A DNA stretch of 41,289 nucleotides from Anaerolineae bacterium (GCA_028285185.1 JANQQD010000302.1:1-41289); one strand, 5' to 3'. Shown: positions 16,400 through 24,781, numbered from the stretch's first letter. Numbers and translations: made by a program. Notes: generated by a model not told the origin, from the letters alone.

Positions 16400-17091
16400 T
16401 CGACGGGGCGAGCGTTCTGGCACTGATCACGGCGCGCGGGGGGTCGAAGGGCCTGACCGGCAAGAACCTGCGCCCCCTGGGCGGGCGGCCGCTGATCGTC
16501 TGGTCCGTCGAGGCTGCGCACGGATCGACGCTTGTCGACCGAACCGTCCTTTCGACTGAGAGCGAAGAAATCGCCGCGGTCGCGGCAGCCGCCGGATGCG
16601 AAGTGCCGTTCATGCGCCCGGCCGAACTGGCGACTGACGAGGCAGAGCACTTGGACGTAATCGTCCATGCCCTCACCACGCTGGACCGGACGTACGACTA
16701 CGTCGTGCTGTTGCAGCCGACTTCGCCGCTGCGCACGGCCGCCGACATCGACAGCGCGCTGCGGTTCTGCGCCGCGCGCGGTGCGCCGGCCTGTGTTTCG
16801 GTCTGCCCGGTCGCGAAGCCGCCCGAATGGTGCTATCGGCTGGACGGCGATGACCGGCTGCTGCCGGTATCCGGCAGCTTCGAACGGATCACGCAACGCC
16901 AGGGGCTGAGGCCCAGCTATGCCCTGGACGGCGCCCTGTTCATTGCACGATGCGACTGGCTGCTCGCCGGGCGCGAATTCATTTCGGCCGAAACCGTCGC
17001 CTACCAGATACCGCCGGAACGCGCCGTCGACATCGATTCCGCATTGGACCTGGCACAGGCGGAATTTCTGCTGCAGCACACCGCAGACTGA
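16396..17091 (+). CDS. CMP-nonulosonate synthetase (cytidylyltransferase no. 1)
   Basis: A 231-residue protein of the acylneuraminate cytidylyltransferase family, which couples CTP to a 2-keto-3-deoxy sugar acid. ALITARGGSKGLTGKNLRPL is the CTP-binding signature. VVLLQPTSPLRTAADID and the closing RAVDIDSALDL carry the metal-binding aspartates. Length and motifs match NeuA/LegF/PseF without a phosphatase domain. The GTG start overlaps the aldolase stop by four bases, so expression is coupled. Its 3' end faces the minus-strand gene at 17100 across eight bases, with no room for a terminator. Confidence 0.9.
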   Translation: MIDGASVLALITARGGSKGLTGKNLRPLGGRPLIVWSVEAAHGSTLVDRTVLSTESEEIAAVAAAAGCEVPFMRPAELATDEAEHLDVIVHALTTLDRTYDYVVLLQPTSPLRTAADIDSALRFCAARGAPACVSVCPVAKPPEWCYRLDGDDRLLPVSGSFERITQRQGLRPSYALDGALFIARCDWLLAGREFISAETVAYQIPPERAVDIDSALDLAQAEFLLQHTAD

Positions 17092-17099
17092 CCGATGCC

Positions 17100-18818
17100 T
17101 CAAACATGCAGGAACGGCGTTCCCTCAAGAATGCCGCGGCAGATCACATCGAGACCGTCGGATGCGCCGGGCATCAGCTTGTCCGCCCGCAGCGGCCGGT
17201 ACCGTTCGGCCCGGAACGCGCCCTTGCTGGTTCTCATGGTCGTCACTTCGAAGAAGGCGGACAGGTCGATCGAGGCCTTGAACATCATGAAATAGAAGAA
17301 ATGCCGTGCTTCGGCCCGCTGCGCGCCGTCCAGCAACGCAGCCCCACCCTCTAGGCATTGCCGGAGCTGGGCCATATAGGCGTCATCGCTCTCGGCCGAG
17401 AGAGCAAAACCGGCATCCGCGTATTTCGCGCGGCCGGCACACAGAACCGGTCGTCCCAGGATCGCGGACTCGATCCCGATCGTGGAGTTGTACGTGATGC
17501 ACAGCTTCGCCGCGTTGATCAGCTCGTATGTACTCACCCGGTCAGCAGCGTCGATCAGCACAACGTTGGGCCGATCGGCCCAGCCACGCGCGGCAAGCCA
17601 GCCGGCCACGGGCTCGTTGCTGTAAGGCTTCCCGTACCGCACCTCGTCGGGGTGAGCGCGGACAACGAAAAGTGTGTCGGGAAAGCTCTCGGCCAGAGCC
17701 AAGGTCGCTTCAAGCCATTCGAACATCGACGCGAAGGCGCCGTCGGCATGGGCCATGCTGGTGTCATAGGGCGTGTTCGCACAGATCAGCACCATCTCGC
17801 GATGGCCGGCCAGTCGTTGCCGCAGGTCCGGCGTGAGGCCGGTCATCTCCGGCCAGAACAGCAGCCCGCCCATGTCGAAGCGGCCCTTGAAACGCGCCGC
17901 GAGCAGTTCGTCCAGCCGGGCTTCCTCCGCCGGCGTCAGCCCAAAGTCCTCAGGCACTGGGATCTCGTAGTCAGTCGCAAAGCGATGCGAGAGGAACAGC
18001 GACATCGGCCGGTAGCCGATTTCGTACGTGACGACGGGAACCTCGGCCTCAAGGCACACAGCACGGGTCACGGCCTCGGGAAAGGCGATGCCGTTGAACA
18101 CGACCATCCGATCCGGTCGATGCGCTTGGAGGAAACGTCGCGCCGCCCGCGCCGCCATGGCGGCCGAGTGCAGAAACTGAATGGCGACCATTCGCGTCAC
18201 CGGATCGTCGTGGAGATGATACCGCCGCAGGCCCCGGCGCAAGGACGACACACACATCTCTCCGAGCGGCAGGCCCTCGAACTCGACAGCCAGCAGAGTT
18301 TCCAATGAGTCCGTCGACGGATCGAGCGGCAATGCGCGCGCGACGCCCGGATCGAGCGGTGCATCGAAGCGCTGGTCTTTCGCAAACAAGCCGCCGCGCA
18401 GGGCGACACAGGGGTCACAGGGCGGTGCGGCCAACGGATCGTCGCGCCGCACTGCAGGCTGGCAGCGCACCAGACCGCGTTCGCAGTGCCAGCTCTGGAC
18501 GGCGGCCCCTCTCAAGGCAAGCGCACGGTGTATCAGCGGGCCGACCAGGCTGGGAAACCCGATGACGCCGGGACTGGACGTCACATTCATCAGGCCGATC
18601 CGCACGGCCTCGGTGGATACGGGCCGTCGCGGGCCGCCACGATCGACACGCTCCAGCTTGCTGTGGATGTCGCGAACACCCGCCCGCGCTCGCGCCTTCG
18701 CAAGTGCCATCGACAGGCGCTTGCGAAGACGGTGTCGCGTAGTGCCGAAGGGCAGGCGCGCCAGAATCGCACCGGCCACGCGGCTCAAGCCTGCTCCGCC
18801 ATTCCCGTCATCGGCCAT
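17100..18818 (-). CDS. Four-cysteine GT-B-like protein no. 1
   Basis: A 572-residue protein of unknown function with two obvious paralogues in this window (21622, 27434). N-terminal part: IGLMNVTSSPGVIG, then C112-x6-C119-x14-C134-x2-C137 (CERGLVRC...PPCDPC), which suggests a bound zinc or Fe-S cluster. Middle: EFEGLPLGEMCVSSLRRGLRR, VVFNGIAFPEAVTRA and VVTYEIGYRPMSLF. C-terminal half: FVVRAHPDEVRYGK, VAGWLAARGW and LCITYNSTIGIESAILGRP, which resemble the donor-binding face of capsule-type GT-B transferases. ATG 18818 has TAAGG seven bases upstream. It is the third gene after neuB and CMP synthetase no. 2, so a CMP-sugar transferase role is the best guess. No TM segments are seen. Confidence 0.75.
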   Translation of the reverse strand: MADDGNGGAGLSRVAGAILARLPFGTTRHRLRKRLSMALAKARARAGVRDIHSKLERVDRGGPRRPVSTEAVRIGLMNVTSSPGVIGFPSLVGPLIHRALALRGAAVQSWHCERGLVRCQPAVRRDDPLAAPPCDPCVALRGGLFAKDQRFDAPLDPGVARALPLDPSTDSLETLLAVEFEGLPLGEMCVSSLRRGLRRYHLHDDPVTRMVAIQFLHSAAMAARAARRFLQAHRPDRMVVFNGIAFPEAVTRAVCLEAEVPVVTYEIGYRPMSLFLSHRFATDYEIPVPEDFGLTPAEEARLDELLAARFKGRFDMGGLLFWPEMTGLTPDLRQRLAGHREMVLICANTPYDTSMAHADGAFASMFEWLEATLALAESFPDTLFVVRAHPDEVRYGKPYSNEPVAGWLAARGWADRPNVVLIDAADRVSTYELINAAKLCITYNSTIGIESAILGRPVLCAGRAKYADAGFALSAESDDAYMAQLRQCLEGGAALLDGAQRAEARHFFYFMMFKASIDLSAFFEVTTMRTSKGAFRAERYRPLRADKLMPGASDGLDVICRGILEGTPFLHV

Positions 18819-18827
18819 GCGTCAGCC

Positions 18828-19871
18828 TTATCCGAACAGCGACAGCAGGGTTCCCATGGGCAGCATCCTGTCGTCCACATAGCAGTGGGCGGCGGGCTTG
18901 CCGAACCGCAGCTCATGGTATTGCACGTGCCAGCGGGCCATCTGGTCGCGCGTCACCTGCTGCCAGTCCATGCCTGTCTTGCTGCCTCTGGCCGTGAACA
19001 GGACGATGCGATGCCCGCCGGCGTAAAGCCGGTTGATCAGGGCGATGTACTCATCGATTGGCTGGGCCAAGCTGTAGTCATTGCCCGGAACCGTCGTTGC
19101 GACCACGCCGTCGATGTCGAACACGAACTCGAACGGTCCCGTCCCCTGCAGCTCGGCGACGCGTTCGGCGCGCATGAAGTCGTCGCGGCTGTCGACATCC
19201 TCATAGTCCCGCAGCACAAGCCCGTGAACGGCGGTTCCGGTCATGGATTGCTGGTCGAGGATCACGCGGGTGCGGACGACGTCGATCGACGCATTCTGCA
19301 GATAGGCCGTAGGCAAGCTCTGGCGCGGCGCGCTGTGGGCCTCGCGCATGCCATCCACGGTGGCCACCGGCGACAACCGGCCAGCCGCATCCCGCCACCA
19401 CATCTTAAGTGGCGTCTGCGGCGCCGGCACCACGCTGCGGACCGAATCCAGGCTTGGATCCTCTCTCAAGATCGCAACCGCCCGGTCGATATCCGCAGGG
19501 TCGCGGATCGGATGGGTGGGCCGCAGGTGGACGCAGAGATCGGGCAGCCACCCCTCTTCCCGCTTCAACCAGCCGAGCAGATGCAGGAAGACGTCGAGAT
19601 CGGTGGCCATATCGCCGCTGGCCGCCGCCGGGCGCAGGAACGGCGCTTCGGCACCATGCGCCCTGGCCAGATCGGCGTAGTGCGGGCTGTCGGTGCTGAC
19701 GATGACCCGCCCCACCGAAGACGCCGCAAGCCCCTGCCGGATGGAATGGGCCATCAGCGGCAACCCATTGAAGGGCAGAATGTTCTTGTCTTTGAGGCCG
19801 CGCGATCCGCTGCGTGCCGGAATGACCGCCAGAACCGTGTCGCCGGTTGCCGATGCCGCGAGCGTGCTCAC
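18828..19871 (-). CDS. CMP-sugar synthetase fused to HAD-like domain (cytidylyltransferase no. 2)
   Basis: A 347-residue fusion. Residues 10-240 are a cytidylyltransferase (AVIPARSGSRGLKDKNILPF, VHLRPTHPIRDPADID). Residues 246-347 look like a HAD phosphatase: FVFDIDGVV (D252, D254), IVLFTARGSK (T293), K325 in FGKPAAH and the YVDDR aspartates 333-334. Animal CMP-sialate synthetases and some bacterial ones also carry a C-terminal HAD domain. The fusion could pair activation with removal of a phosphate from a nonulosonate-9-phosphate or with proofreading; this is inference. The GTG start overlaps the upstream neuB stop (GTGA). It ends nine bases before the four-cysteine protein no. 1. Confidence 0.87.
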   Translation of the reverse strand: MSTLAASATGDTVLAVIPARSGSRGLKDKNILPFNGLPLMAHSIRQGLAASSVGRVIVSTDSPHYADLARAHGAEAPFLRPAAASGDMATDLDVFLHLLGWLKREEGWLPDLCVHLRPTHPIRDPADIDRAVAILREDPSLDSVRSVVPAPQTPLKMWWRDAAGRLSPVATVDGMREAHSAPRQSLPTAYLQNASIDVVRTRVILDQQSMTGTAVHGLVLRDYEDVDSRDDFMRAERVAELQGTGPFEFVFDIDGVVATTVPGNDYSLAQPIDEYIALINRLYAGGHRIVLFTARGSKTGMDWQQVTRDQMARWHVQYHELRFGKPAAHCYVDDRMLPMGTLLSLFG

Positions 19872-21382
19872 CAGCGCTCCATCACCGTCTTGCGGGTCAT
19901 GGGGTCCTTCGCCTTGATGGCAGCATCCTGGTAGTGGGAGTCATCCGGCAGGTGCTGGGTTGAGATCTCTTCGAAAATCACGCCGCCCGTCGTCGTGAAG
20001 CTGTGCCAGTCGCCACGGCGAATCAGCAAGAGATCGCCGGTCGTCAGGGTCTGGGTGACATCGTTCAGGCAGACCGTAAGGTCACCGCACAGCACCTGGA
20101 ACACCTCTTCCTTCTTCATGTGGCGATGGGTCGGATGGCGCTGGCCGGGAAGCTGGGCCACCAGCTTCTTGCAGTATTCGCGGTTCACAAGATTGACGAT
20201 CAGCGCCCCCGTCTCGCGGAACTGCTCCAACCCGTAGTGATGGGAAAGCTCGATCGTGAATTCGCGGCCTATATTGATGCCGGCCTCGTTGAACATGGAT
20301 TTGAACTCGTGAACGAAGTCGCGCACGTGCTCCACCAGCGTCGGCTCGCGCGTCACGAACAATGCCTCGTCGGCCTGATAGCGGCGGTCGGCCCGCAGCG
20401 TACGGCGCCATTGGCCGCTGGTCAGCTGGCCCTCTTCGCATGGGAAGGCGAAGTAGATGGAATGGCGGTCCAGCGGCGTGTCCTTGCCCATGGGCCCGCG
20501 GGAGAAGGTGCCGCGCCGCAGTGCCAGCAGCGACTGCCGCTCGGCCTCGGGCACCGTCTTGTCGGCGCCGTTGCCGCACATCCGGCCTGCCGTCTTGACG
20601 GCGGCCGCCCACTTTCCGGTCTGCTCCGGATCCATCGAATAGGCATTCAGCGTTATGTCACCATGCGGCACGCCCACATGCCGCTCCAGCACCCGGGCGC
20701 CCTTGGCCACCGCGATCGCCGCCACCATGGTGTCGTCGGGATCCTCATGGCCGGAATAGCCGACGGTGACGCCCGGATAGCGCCAGCGCATCCGGTCGAT
20801 CACGTTCAGATGCAGCAGATCGTCTGGGGTCGGATAGATCCCCACGCAGTGCAGCATCGCCAGCGGAATGCTTCGATGCGTGAAGAAGTTGTAGACATTG
20901 TCCATCTTCGAGAACGGCAGGCCGCCGGTTGAGGCGATCACCGGCTTGTCGGTCTGGGCCACCGTTTCCATCAGCGGCCAGTCGTCGGCGCTGCAGCTTG
21001 CGATCTTGATGGCGTCCACGCCGTGCGCCACGCAGCGGTCGACCGATGGCTCGTCGAACGGGGTGACGACCACGCGCATCCCCTCTTCGCGGATCGCGTC
21101 GATGATGGCACGAAACCCGTCGTCATCGAGGCGCGTTTCCAGAAATCGCTTGATATGCTTGTTGCCGGCTTCCTGCACCGCACGGGGATGCAGGAAGGTC
21201 TCCAGATCCCGGTACTGCAGCTTGACCGCTGCGTTCAGGCCATGTTCGCGGGCGATGTGCCCCATTGCGCCGGCGATCCGCCTACCATGCTCCACACATC
21301 CCTGGTGGTTGTTGGCCATCTCGAAGATGACAAGCGGATCGCCGTCGCCAGCGACGAGGGGAAACTCTTTCCCGTTTGACAT
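19868..21382 (-). CDS. neuB: NeuB-type synthase with SAF and C-terminal cupin domain
   Basis: A 504-residue synthase, about 150 longer than a normal NeuB. Residues 15-270 are the PEP-condensing barrel (VIFEMANNHQG with E21 and H26, VVVTPFDE, KPVIASTGGLP, LHCVGIYPTP, GYSGHEDP, VLERHVG). Residues ~313-365 are a SAF-like domain (RRGTFSRGPMGKDTPL). Residues ~370-490 are a cupin related to D-lyxose isomerase-type cupins, with H416, H419, H421, E425/E426 and H460 as metal ligands. It would make a second nonulosonic acid different from that of the neuB at 6871. ATG 21382 is chosen by homology, as no strong ribosome binding site is seen. It heads the operon with CMP synthetase no. 2 and is divergent from 21622. 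Confidence 0.88.
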   Translation of the reverse strand: MSNGKEFPLVAGDGDPLVIFEMANNHQGCVEHGRRIAGAMGHIAREHGLNAAVKLQYRDLETFLHPRAVQEAGNKHIKRFLETRLDDDGFRAIIDAIREEGMRVVVTPFDEPSVDRCVAHGVDAIKIASCSADDWPLMETVAQTDKPVIASTGGLPFSKMDNVYNFFTHRSIPLAMLHCVGIYPTPDDLLHLNVIDRMRWRYPGVTVGYSGHEDPDDTMVAAIAVAKGARVLERHVGVPHGDITLNAYSMDPEQTGKWAAAVKTAGRMCGNGADKTVPEAERQSLLALRRGTFSRGPMGKDTPLDRHSIYFAFPCEEGQLTSGQWRRTLRADRRYQADEALFVTREPTLVEHVRDFVHEFKSMFNEAGINIGREFTIELSHHYGLEQFRETGALIVNLVNREYCKKLVAQLPGQRHPTHRHMKKEEVFQVLCGDLTVCLNDVTQTLTTGDLLLIRRGDWHSFTTTGGVIFEEISTQHLPDDSHYQDAAIKAKDPMTRKTVMERW

Positions 21383-21491
21383 AACCAAGGTCAGTTTCCG
21401 TCCATCGTCCGAAGGGCGTCGAAATTGCGGGCTGACGACACCGGAAATGCCGGCTTGCCAGTGCGACGAACGGATAGCGGCGCCGTCAGCG

Positions 21492-21501
21492 CATTGCAAT
21501 G
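21492..21501. promoter_or_regulatory. Short palindrome in divergent intergenic region
   Basis: CATTGCAATG is a perfect 10-base palindrome inside the 239-base gap (21383-21621) between the divergent starts of the cupin-NeuB operon and the four-cysteine protein no. 2 operon. Both operons need promoters here. I could not recognise a -35/-10 pair, so operator function is a guess. Confidence 0.2.
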
Positions 21502-21621
21502 ACAGCGCAGCATAGGCCCCGGTGGCGGGTGCGTATCTGCCATGCTAGATCTGAGGCGCGGCGGATGTCAGCGCTGCGGCCTTGAGGGCAGGCTTTGTTG
21601 TCGCGTCAAGACTGAAGGATC

Positions 21622-23250
21622 GTGGAAGCGGCACCCTGGCAGCATACGACCGGCCGGTTGCGCAGGCGCGCCGCGCTCTGGCGCCATGACCGGCGCATGG
21701 CCGCGATCGAGCGCCAGGTGACGGCTCGCGCCCCGGCGGCCGACGGCCCTCCGGTGCTTCTGCTGTCCCCATCAGCCCATCTGGCGAATGTGACGTTCAA
21801 CGGCACGCTGCGGCAGCTGCTGGCCTGGGGGTTGCGCCTTGGCGGCCATTCGGTGCGGCAGGTTTGGTGCAGGGGCGGGCTGGCGCCTTGCATGCTGGCC
21901 GCCGCCGCGGCGCCAGACAAGCCGGCCCCTTGCGCCGACTGCCGGCGGGCCAATGCCGGGCGCGTCTTGCCGGCATCCGATCGGTGGATGTTTGAAGCCC
22001 CCGCCTGCGATGACGCGGGGGAGGCACCGGAGACCGAAGGCCTGGATTATGAGGCTCTGGCCGCATTGGCCTGGCGCGGACTGCCGCTGGGGCGGCTGTG
22101 CCTACCCTCCGTCGCCTGGGCGCTGCGCCGTCATGACCCGGCGTGCGACCCCACGGGCCCAAGGATGCTGGCGCAGTTCATTCGGTCGGCGGCGCGCTGG
22201 GCATCCTGGATGACCACCCTGCTGGACACAGTCAGACCGCGATGCCTGATCGCCTTCAACGGCCATCCGTTCCCGGAGGCGGTCAGCCTGTTCCTCGCCG
22301 GGGCGCGCGGCATCCCCACCCTCACCTATGAGATCGGATACCGCCCGGCCACCGCATTCTTCAGCCGAACCATCGCGTCCGAATACAGGTTCGAGGTCCC
22401 CGAACGGTTTGTCATGACGGACGACCGTGAGCGGAAACTCGATGGCGTGCTTGAGGCTCGCCGCCGCGGCGAGGTGCAGATGGGCGTGGTGCCGTTCTGG
22501 CCGCAGATCAGTGGGTTGCCGGCCGACCTGGATGCAGCGATTCGCGACCACCGGCGCCTTGCCGCCGTCTTCACCAACGTCCCTTTCGATACGACGCAGT
22601 GGTCGGCCAGCACCGTGTTCCCGAACATGTTTGCCTGGCTGGACTCGCTTCTCACGATCGCCCGGTCCGCGCCGGACTGCCTGTTCGTGCTGCGCGTGCA
22701 TCCCGACGAAGATCGGGCGGGCAAGGTCTCTCGCGTGCCGGTCGCCGGTTGGCTCGGGGGCCGGGGCGAATCATTGCCGGCAAATGTAAGACTGCTCGGG
22801 CCGTCGGACCCGACCAGTTCCTACGCCCTGATCGACCGCAGCGACCTCTGCCTAGTCTACAATTCCACAGTCGGAATTGAGACAGCTTGCGCCGGACGGC
22901 CTGTGGTCACCGCCGCGGCCACCCGCTATGACGCCCAAGCCATCGCCCACATGCCGGAAGACGCGCGGGCATATCGAGATACTGTGCAAGCACTGCTCGA
23001 CGCGCCGCGTCTGCCCGGCCCTGAGGCGGAGGTGGTGGCGCGGGCGCGAAGGTATCTTTATTTCATGCTGTTCGGCGCTAGTCTGGATTTCGGGCGTTTC
23101 GTGGAGCGCGTGCCCGGAAGCGATCACGAAGTCGGGCTCTGCCGGTTCGAGGCCATGGACCTGCACCCGGATCGTTGTCCCGAGATCGGCCGGATCCATC
23201 AAGCCATCCTGAACGGCGGCGACGTCCACTATGGGGAGGACACCATCTGA
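21622..23250 (+). CDS. Four-cysteine GT-B-like protein no. 2
   Basis: A 542-residue paralogue of the proteins at 17100 and 27434. The cysteine motif is C83-x6-C90-x13-C104-x2-C107 (VWCRGGLAPC...APCADC), after VLLLSPSAHLANVTFNG and GLRLGGHSV. The middle has RGLPLGRLCLPSVAWALRR, LIAFNGHPFPEAVSLF and LTYEIGYRPATAFF. The C-terminal half has FVLRVHPDEDRAGK, PVAGWLGGRG and LCLVYNSTVGIETACAGRP. The function is unproven; a cytoplasmic sugar transferase is the best guess. The start is a GTG at 21622 with AAGGA just upstream at tight spacing. The stop overlaps the ATG of CMP synthetase no. 3, so the pair is translationally coupled, in line with a transferase that uses that CMP-sugar. Confidence 0.75.
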   Translation: MEAAPWQHTTGRLRRRAALWRHDRRMAAIERQVTARAPAADGPPVLLLSPSAHLANVTFNGTLRQLLAWGLRLGGHSVRQVWCRGGLAPCMLAAAAAPDKPAPCADCRRANAGRVLPASDRWMFEAPACDDAGEAPETEGLDYEALAALAWRGLPLGRLCLPSVAWALRRHDPACDPTGPRMLAQFIRSAARWASWMTTLLDTVRPRCLIAFNGHPFPEAVSLFLAGARGIPTLTYEIGYRPATAFFSRTIASEYRFEVPERFVMTDDRERKLDGVLEARRRGEVQMGVVPFWPQISGLPADLDAAIRDHRRLAAVFTNVPFDTTQWSASTVFPNMFAWLDSLLTIARSAPDCLFVLRVHPDEDRAGKVSRVPVAGWLGGRGESLPANVRLLGPSDPTSSYALIDRSDLCLVYNSTVGIETACAGRPVVTAAATRYDAQAIAHMPEDARAYRDTVQALLDAPRLPGPEAEVVARARRYLYFMLFGASLDFGRFVERVPGSDHEVGLCRFEAMDLHPDRCPEIGRIHQAILNGGDVHYGEDTI

Positions 23251-23933
23251 TGCGAGTGGCGGCGATCGTGCCTATGCGCCATGTCAGCCAGCGGGTGCCC
23301 GGCAAGAACTATCGGAACTTCTGCGGCGAGCCGCTGTACCGCCACGTCGTGCGCGCGCTTTCCGCGGCGCCCTCGGTGGCCGAGATCGTGATCGACACCG
23401 ACAGCCCGGTGATCCGGGATGATGTGGCTGCCGCCTTCCCCGACGTGCGGTGCGTGCCGAGGCCGGCGCATCTGACCGCGCCTGAGATCCCGATGAACGA
23501 GATCCTGATGCATGACGTGGGTCAGATCGAGGCCGACCTCTATCTGCAGACCCATGCCACCAACCCCCTCTTGCGCGCCGAGACGATCGAGCGCGCCGTG
23601 ACCATGCTGCTGGAGCGGCGGCCGGCGCATGACAGCCTGTTCGGGGTCACGCGAATCCATAGCCGGTTCTGGGACGGCCTGGCCCGCCCGATCAACCACA
23701 ACCCGGCGATCCTGATGCAGACACAGGACCTGCCGCCGATCTTCGAAGAGAACTCGTGCCTCTATGTGTTCGACGCCGAAACGCTGTCCCGCCGGCGCAA
23801 CCGCATCGGCGAGCGGCCCATCCTGTTTGAGATCGATCGCATCGAAGCCCTTGATATCGATGAAGAAGTTGACTTCGTGATGGCCGAACAGATCTATCTG
23901 AATACTCGCGCCAAGGCTTCGCGTCGCGACTGA
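23250..23933 (+). CDS. CMP-sugar synthetase (cytidylyltransferase no. 3)
   Basis: A 227-residue cytidylyltransferase whose CTP-binding segment, AAIVPMRHVSQRVPGKNYRNF, differs from the canonical ARGGSKG form seen in no. 1. It therefore belongs to another subfamily. Downstream are LYLQTHATNPLLRAETIE, PIFEENSCLYVF and ALDIDEEVDFVMAE, with the expected acidic metal ligands. It probably activates a different 2-keto sugar acid from nos. 1 and 2. The ATG at 23250 overlaps the stop of the four-cysteine protein no. 2 (TGATG), and its own stop overlaps the next start in the same way. The three genes form a compact operon. Confidence 0.88.
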   Translation: MRVAAIVPMRHVSQRVPGKNYRNFCGEPLYRHVVRALSAAPSVAEIVIDTDSPVIRDDVAAAFPDVRCVPRPAHLTAPEIPMNEILMHDVGQIEADLYLQTHATNPLLRAETIERAVTMLLERRPAHDSLFGVTRIHSRFWDGLARPINHNPAILMQTQDLPPIFEENSCLYVFDAETLSRRRNRIGERPILFEIDRIEALDIDEEVDFVMAEQIYLNTRAKASRRD

Positions 23934-24781
23934 TGTCGATCAGATCAGAGATCGTCTCGCGGGTGCCGTCGGGCTTGCGGGCCGGCCTGCGCCGGGTCCG
24001 GCGCTATCCCGGCTGGTACATGCGGGAAGACGGGCGGCGCAGCCGCAATGTGTTGGCGGACCTGCGTGACCGGCATGCGGGCGAGCGATGCGTGATCGTC
24101 GGCAACGGCCCGAGCTTGAACCGGATGGACCTGTCGGTGCTCAACGGTGAGACCACCTTCGGGATGAACCGGATCTATATGGGCCTCGCCCGGTTCGGCT
24201 TCACGCCGTCCTACTATGTCAGCGTCAACAATCTGGTGTGCGAGCAGTACAGCGACGATATTGCCGCATTGCCCGGGCTGAAGTTCCTGAGCTGGCGCAA
24301 CCGCCATCGGTTCAGTGGCAATCCGGACGCGATCTATCTGCGCAGTTCCGCACCGCGCCAGCCCTTTGCCACGGACGCGCGTGAGGAGATCTGGGAGGGC
24401 GCCACGGTCACTTATGTGGCGCTGCAACTCGCCTATCATATGGGCTTTTCAAAGGTCGTGCTGATCGGCGTGGATCACCGTTTCCAGGTGGAGGGCGCCC
24501 CGCATGCCGAGCAGGTGGCGACCGGCCCGGATACCAACCATTTCGACGCCAACTACTTCGCCGCCGGCACGCGATGGAACCTGCCGGACCTGGTGACGTC
24601 AGAGACAGCGTACCGGCAAGCCAAGGCTGCCTTTGAGGCCGATGGCCGGCAGGTGGTCGACGCGACGGTCGATGGCGCCCTGACCGTCTTCGCGAAGGAG
24701 CCGCTGTCCGGCGCGCTCAGTTCAGACGGACGGGCGCGACGGCCTGTCTCCACCCGGTTGCAGGCCGAGGGCGTCGGATAG
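23933..24781 (+). CDS. DUF115/MptE-like, sialyltransferase-like protein
   Basis: A 282-residue protein. CVIVGNGPSLNRMDLSVL (G57-L62 is GNGPSL) and FGMNRIY are the nucleotide-binding signature shared by DUF115/MptE-like proteins and GT42 sialyltransferases. VVLIGVDHRF (179-184) and DTNHFDANYF follow, as in members from glycan loci; the same fold makes up the core of Maf flagellin nonulosonate transferases. Transfer of the CMP-sugar made by the gene before it is therefore plausible. A pterin pyrophosphokinase-like role is the alternative. The start overlaps the upstream stop (TGATG). Its last 60 bases overlap the end of the convergent HAD gene. Confidence 0.8.
   Translation: MSIRSEIVSRVPSGLRAGLRRVRRYPGWYMREDGRRSRNVLADLRDRHAGERCVIVGNGPSLNRMDLSVLNGETTFGMNRIYMGLARFGFTPSYYVSVNNLVCEQYSDDIAALPGLKFLSWRNRHRFSGNPDAIYLRSSAPRQPFATDAREEIWEGATVTYVALQLAYHMGFSKVVLIGVDHRFQVEGAPHAEQVATGPDTNHFDANYFAAGTRWNLPDLVTSETAYRQAKAAFEADGRQVVDATVDGALTVFAKEPLSGALSSDGRARRPVSTRLQAEGVG

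Noticed and set aside
18486..19934. 482-codon plus-strand open frame opposite the CMP synthetase-HAD gene
   Set aside because: It is a shadow of the minus-strand synthetase; composition is typical of antisense translation and no family is recognised.
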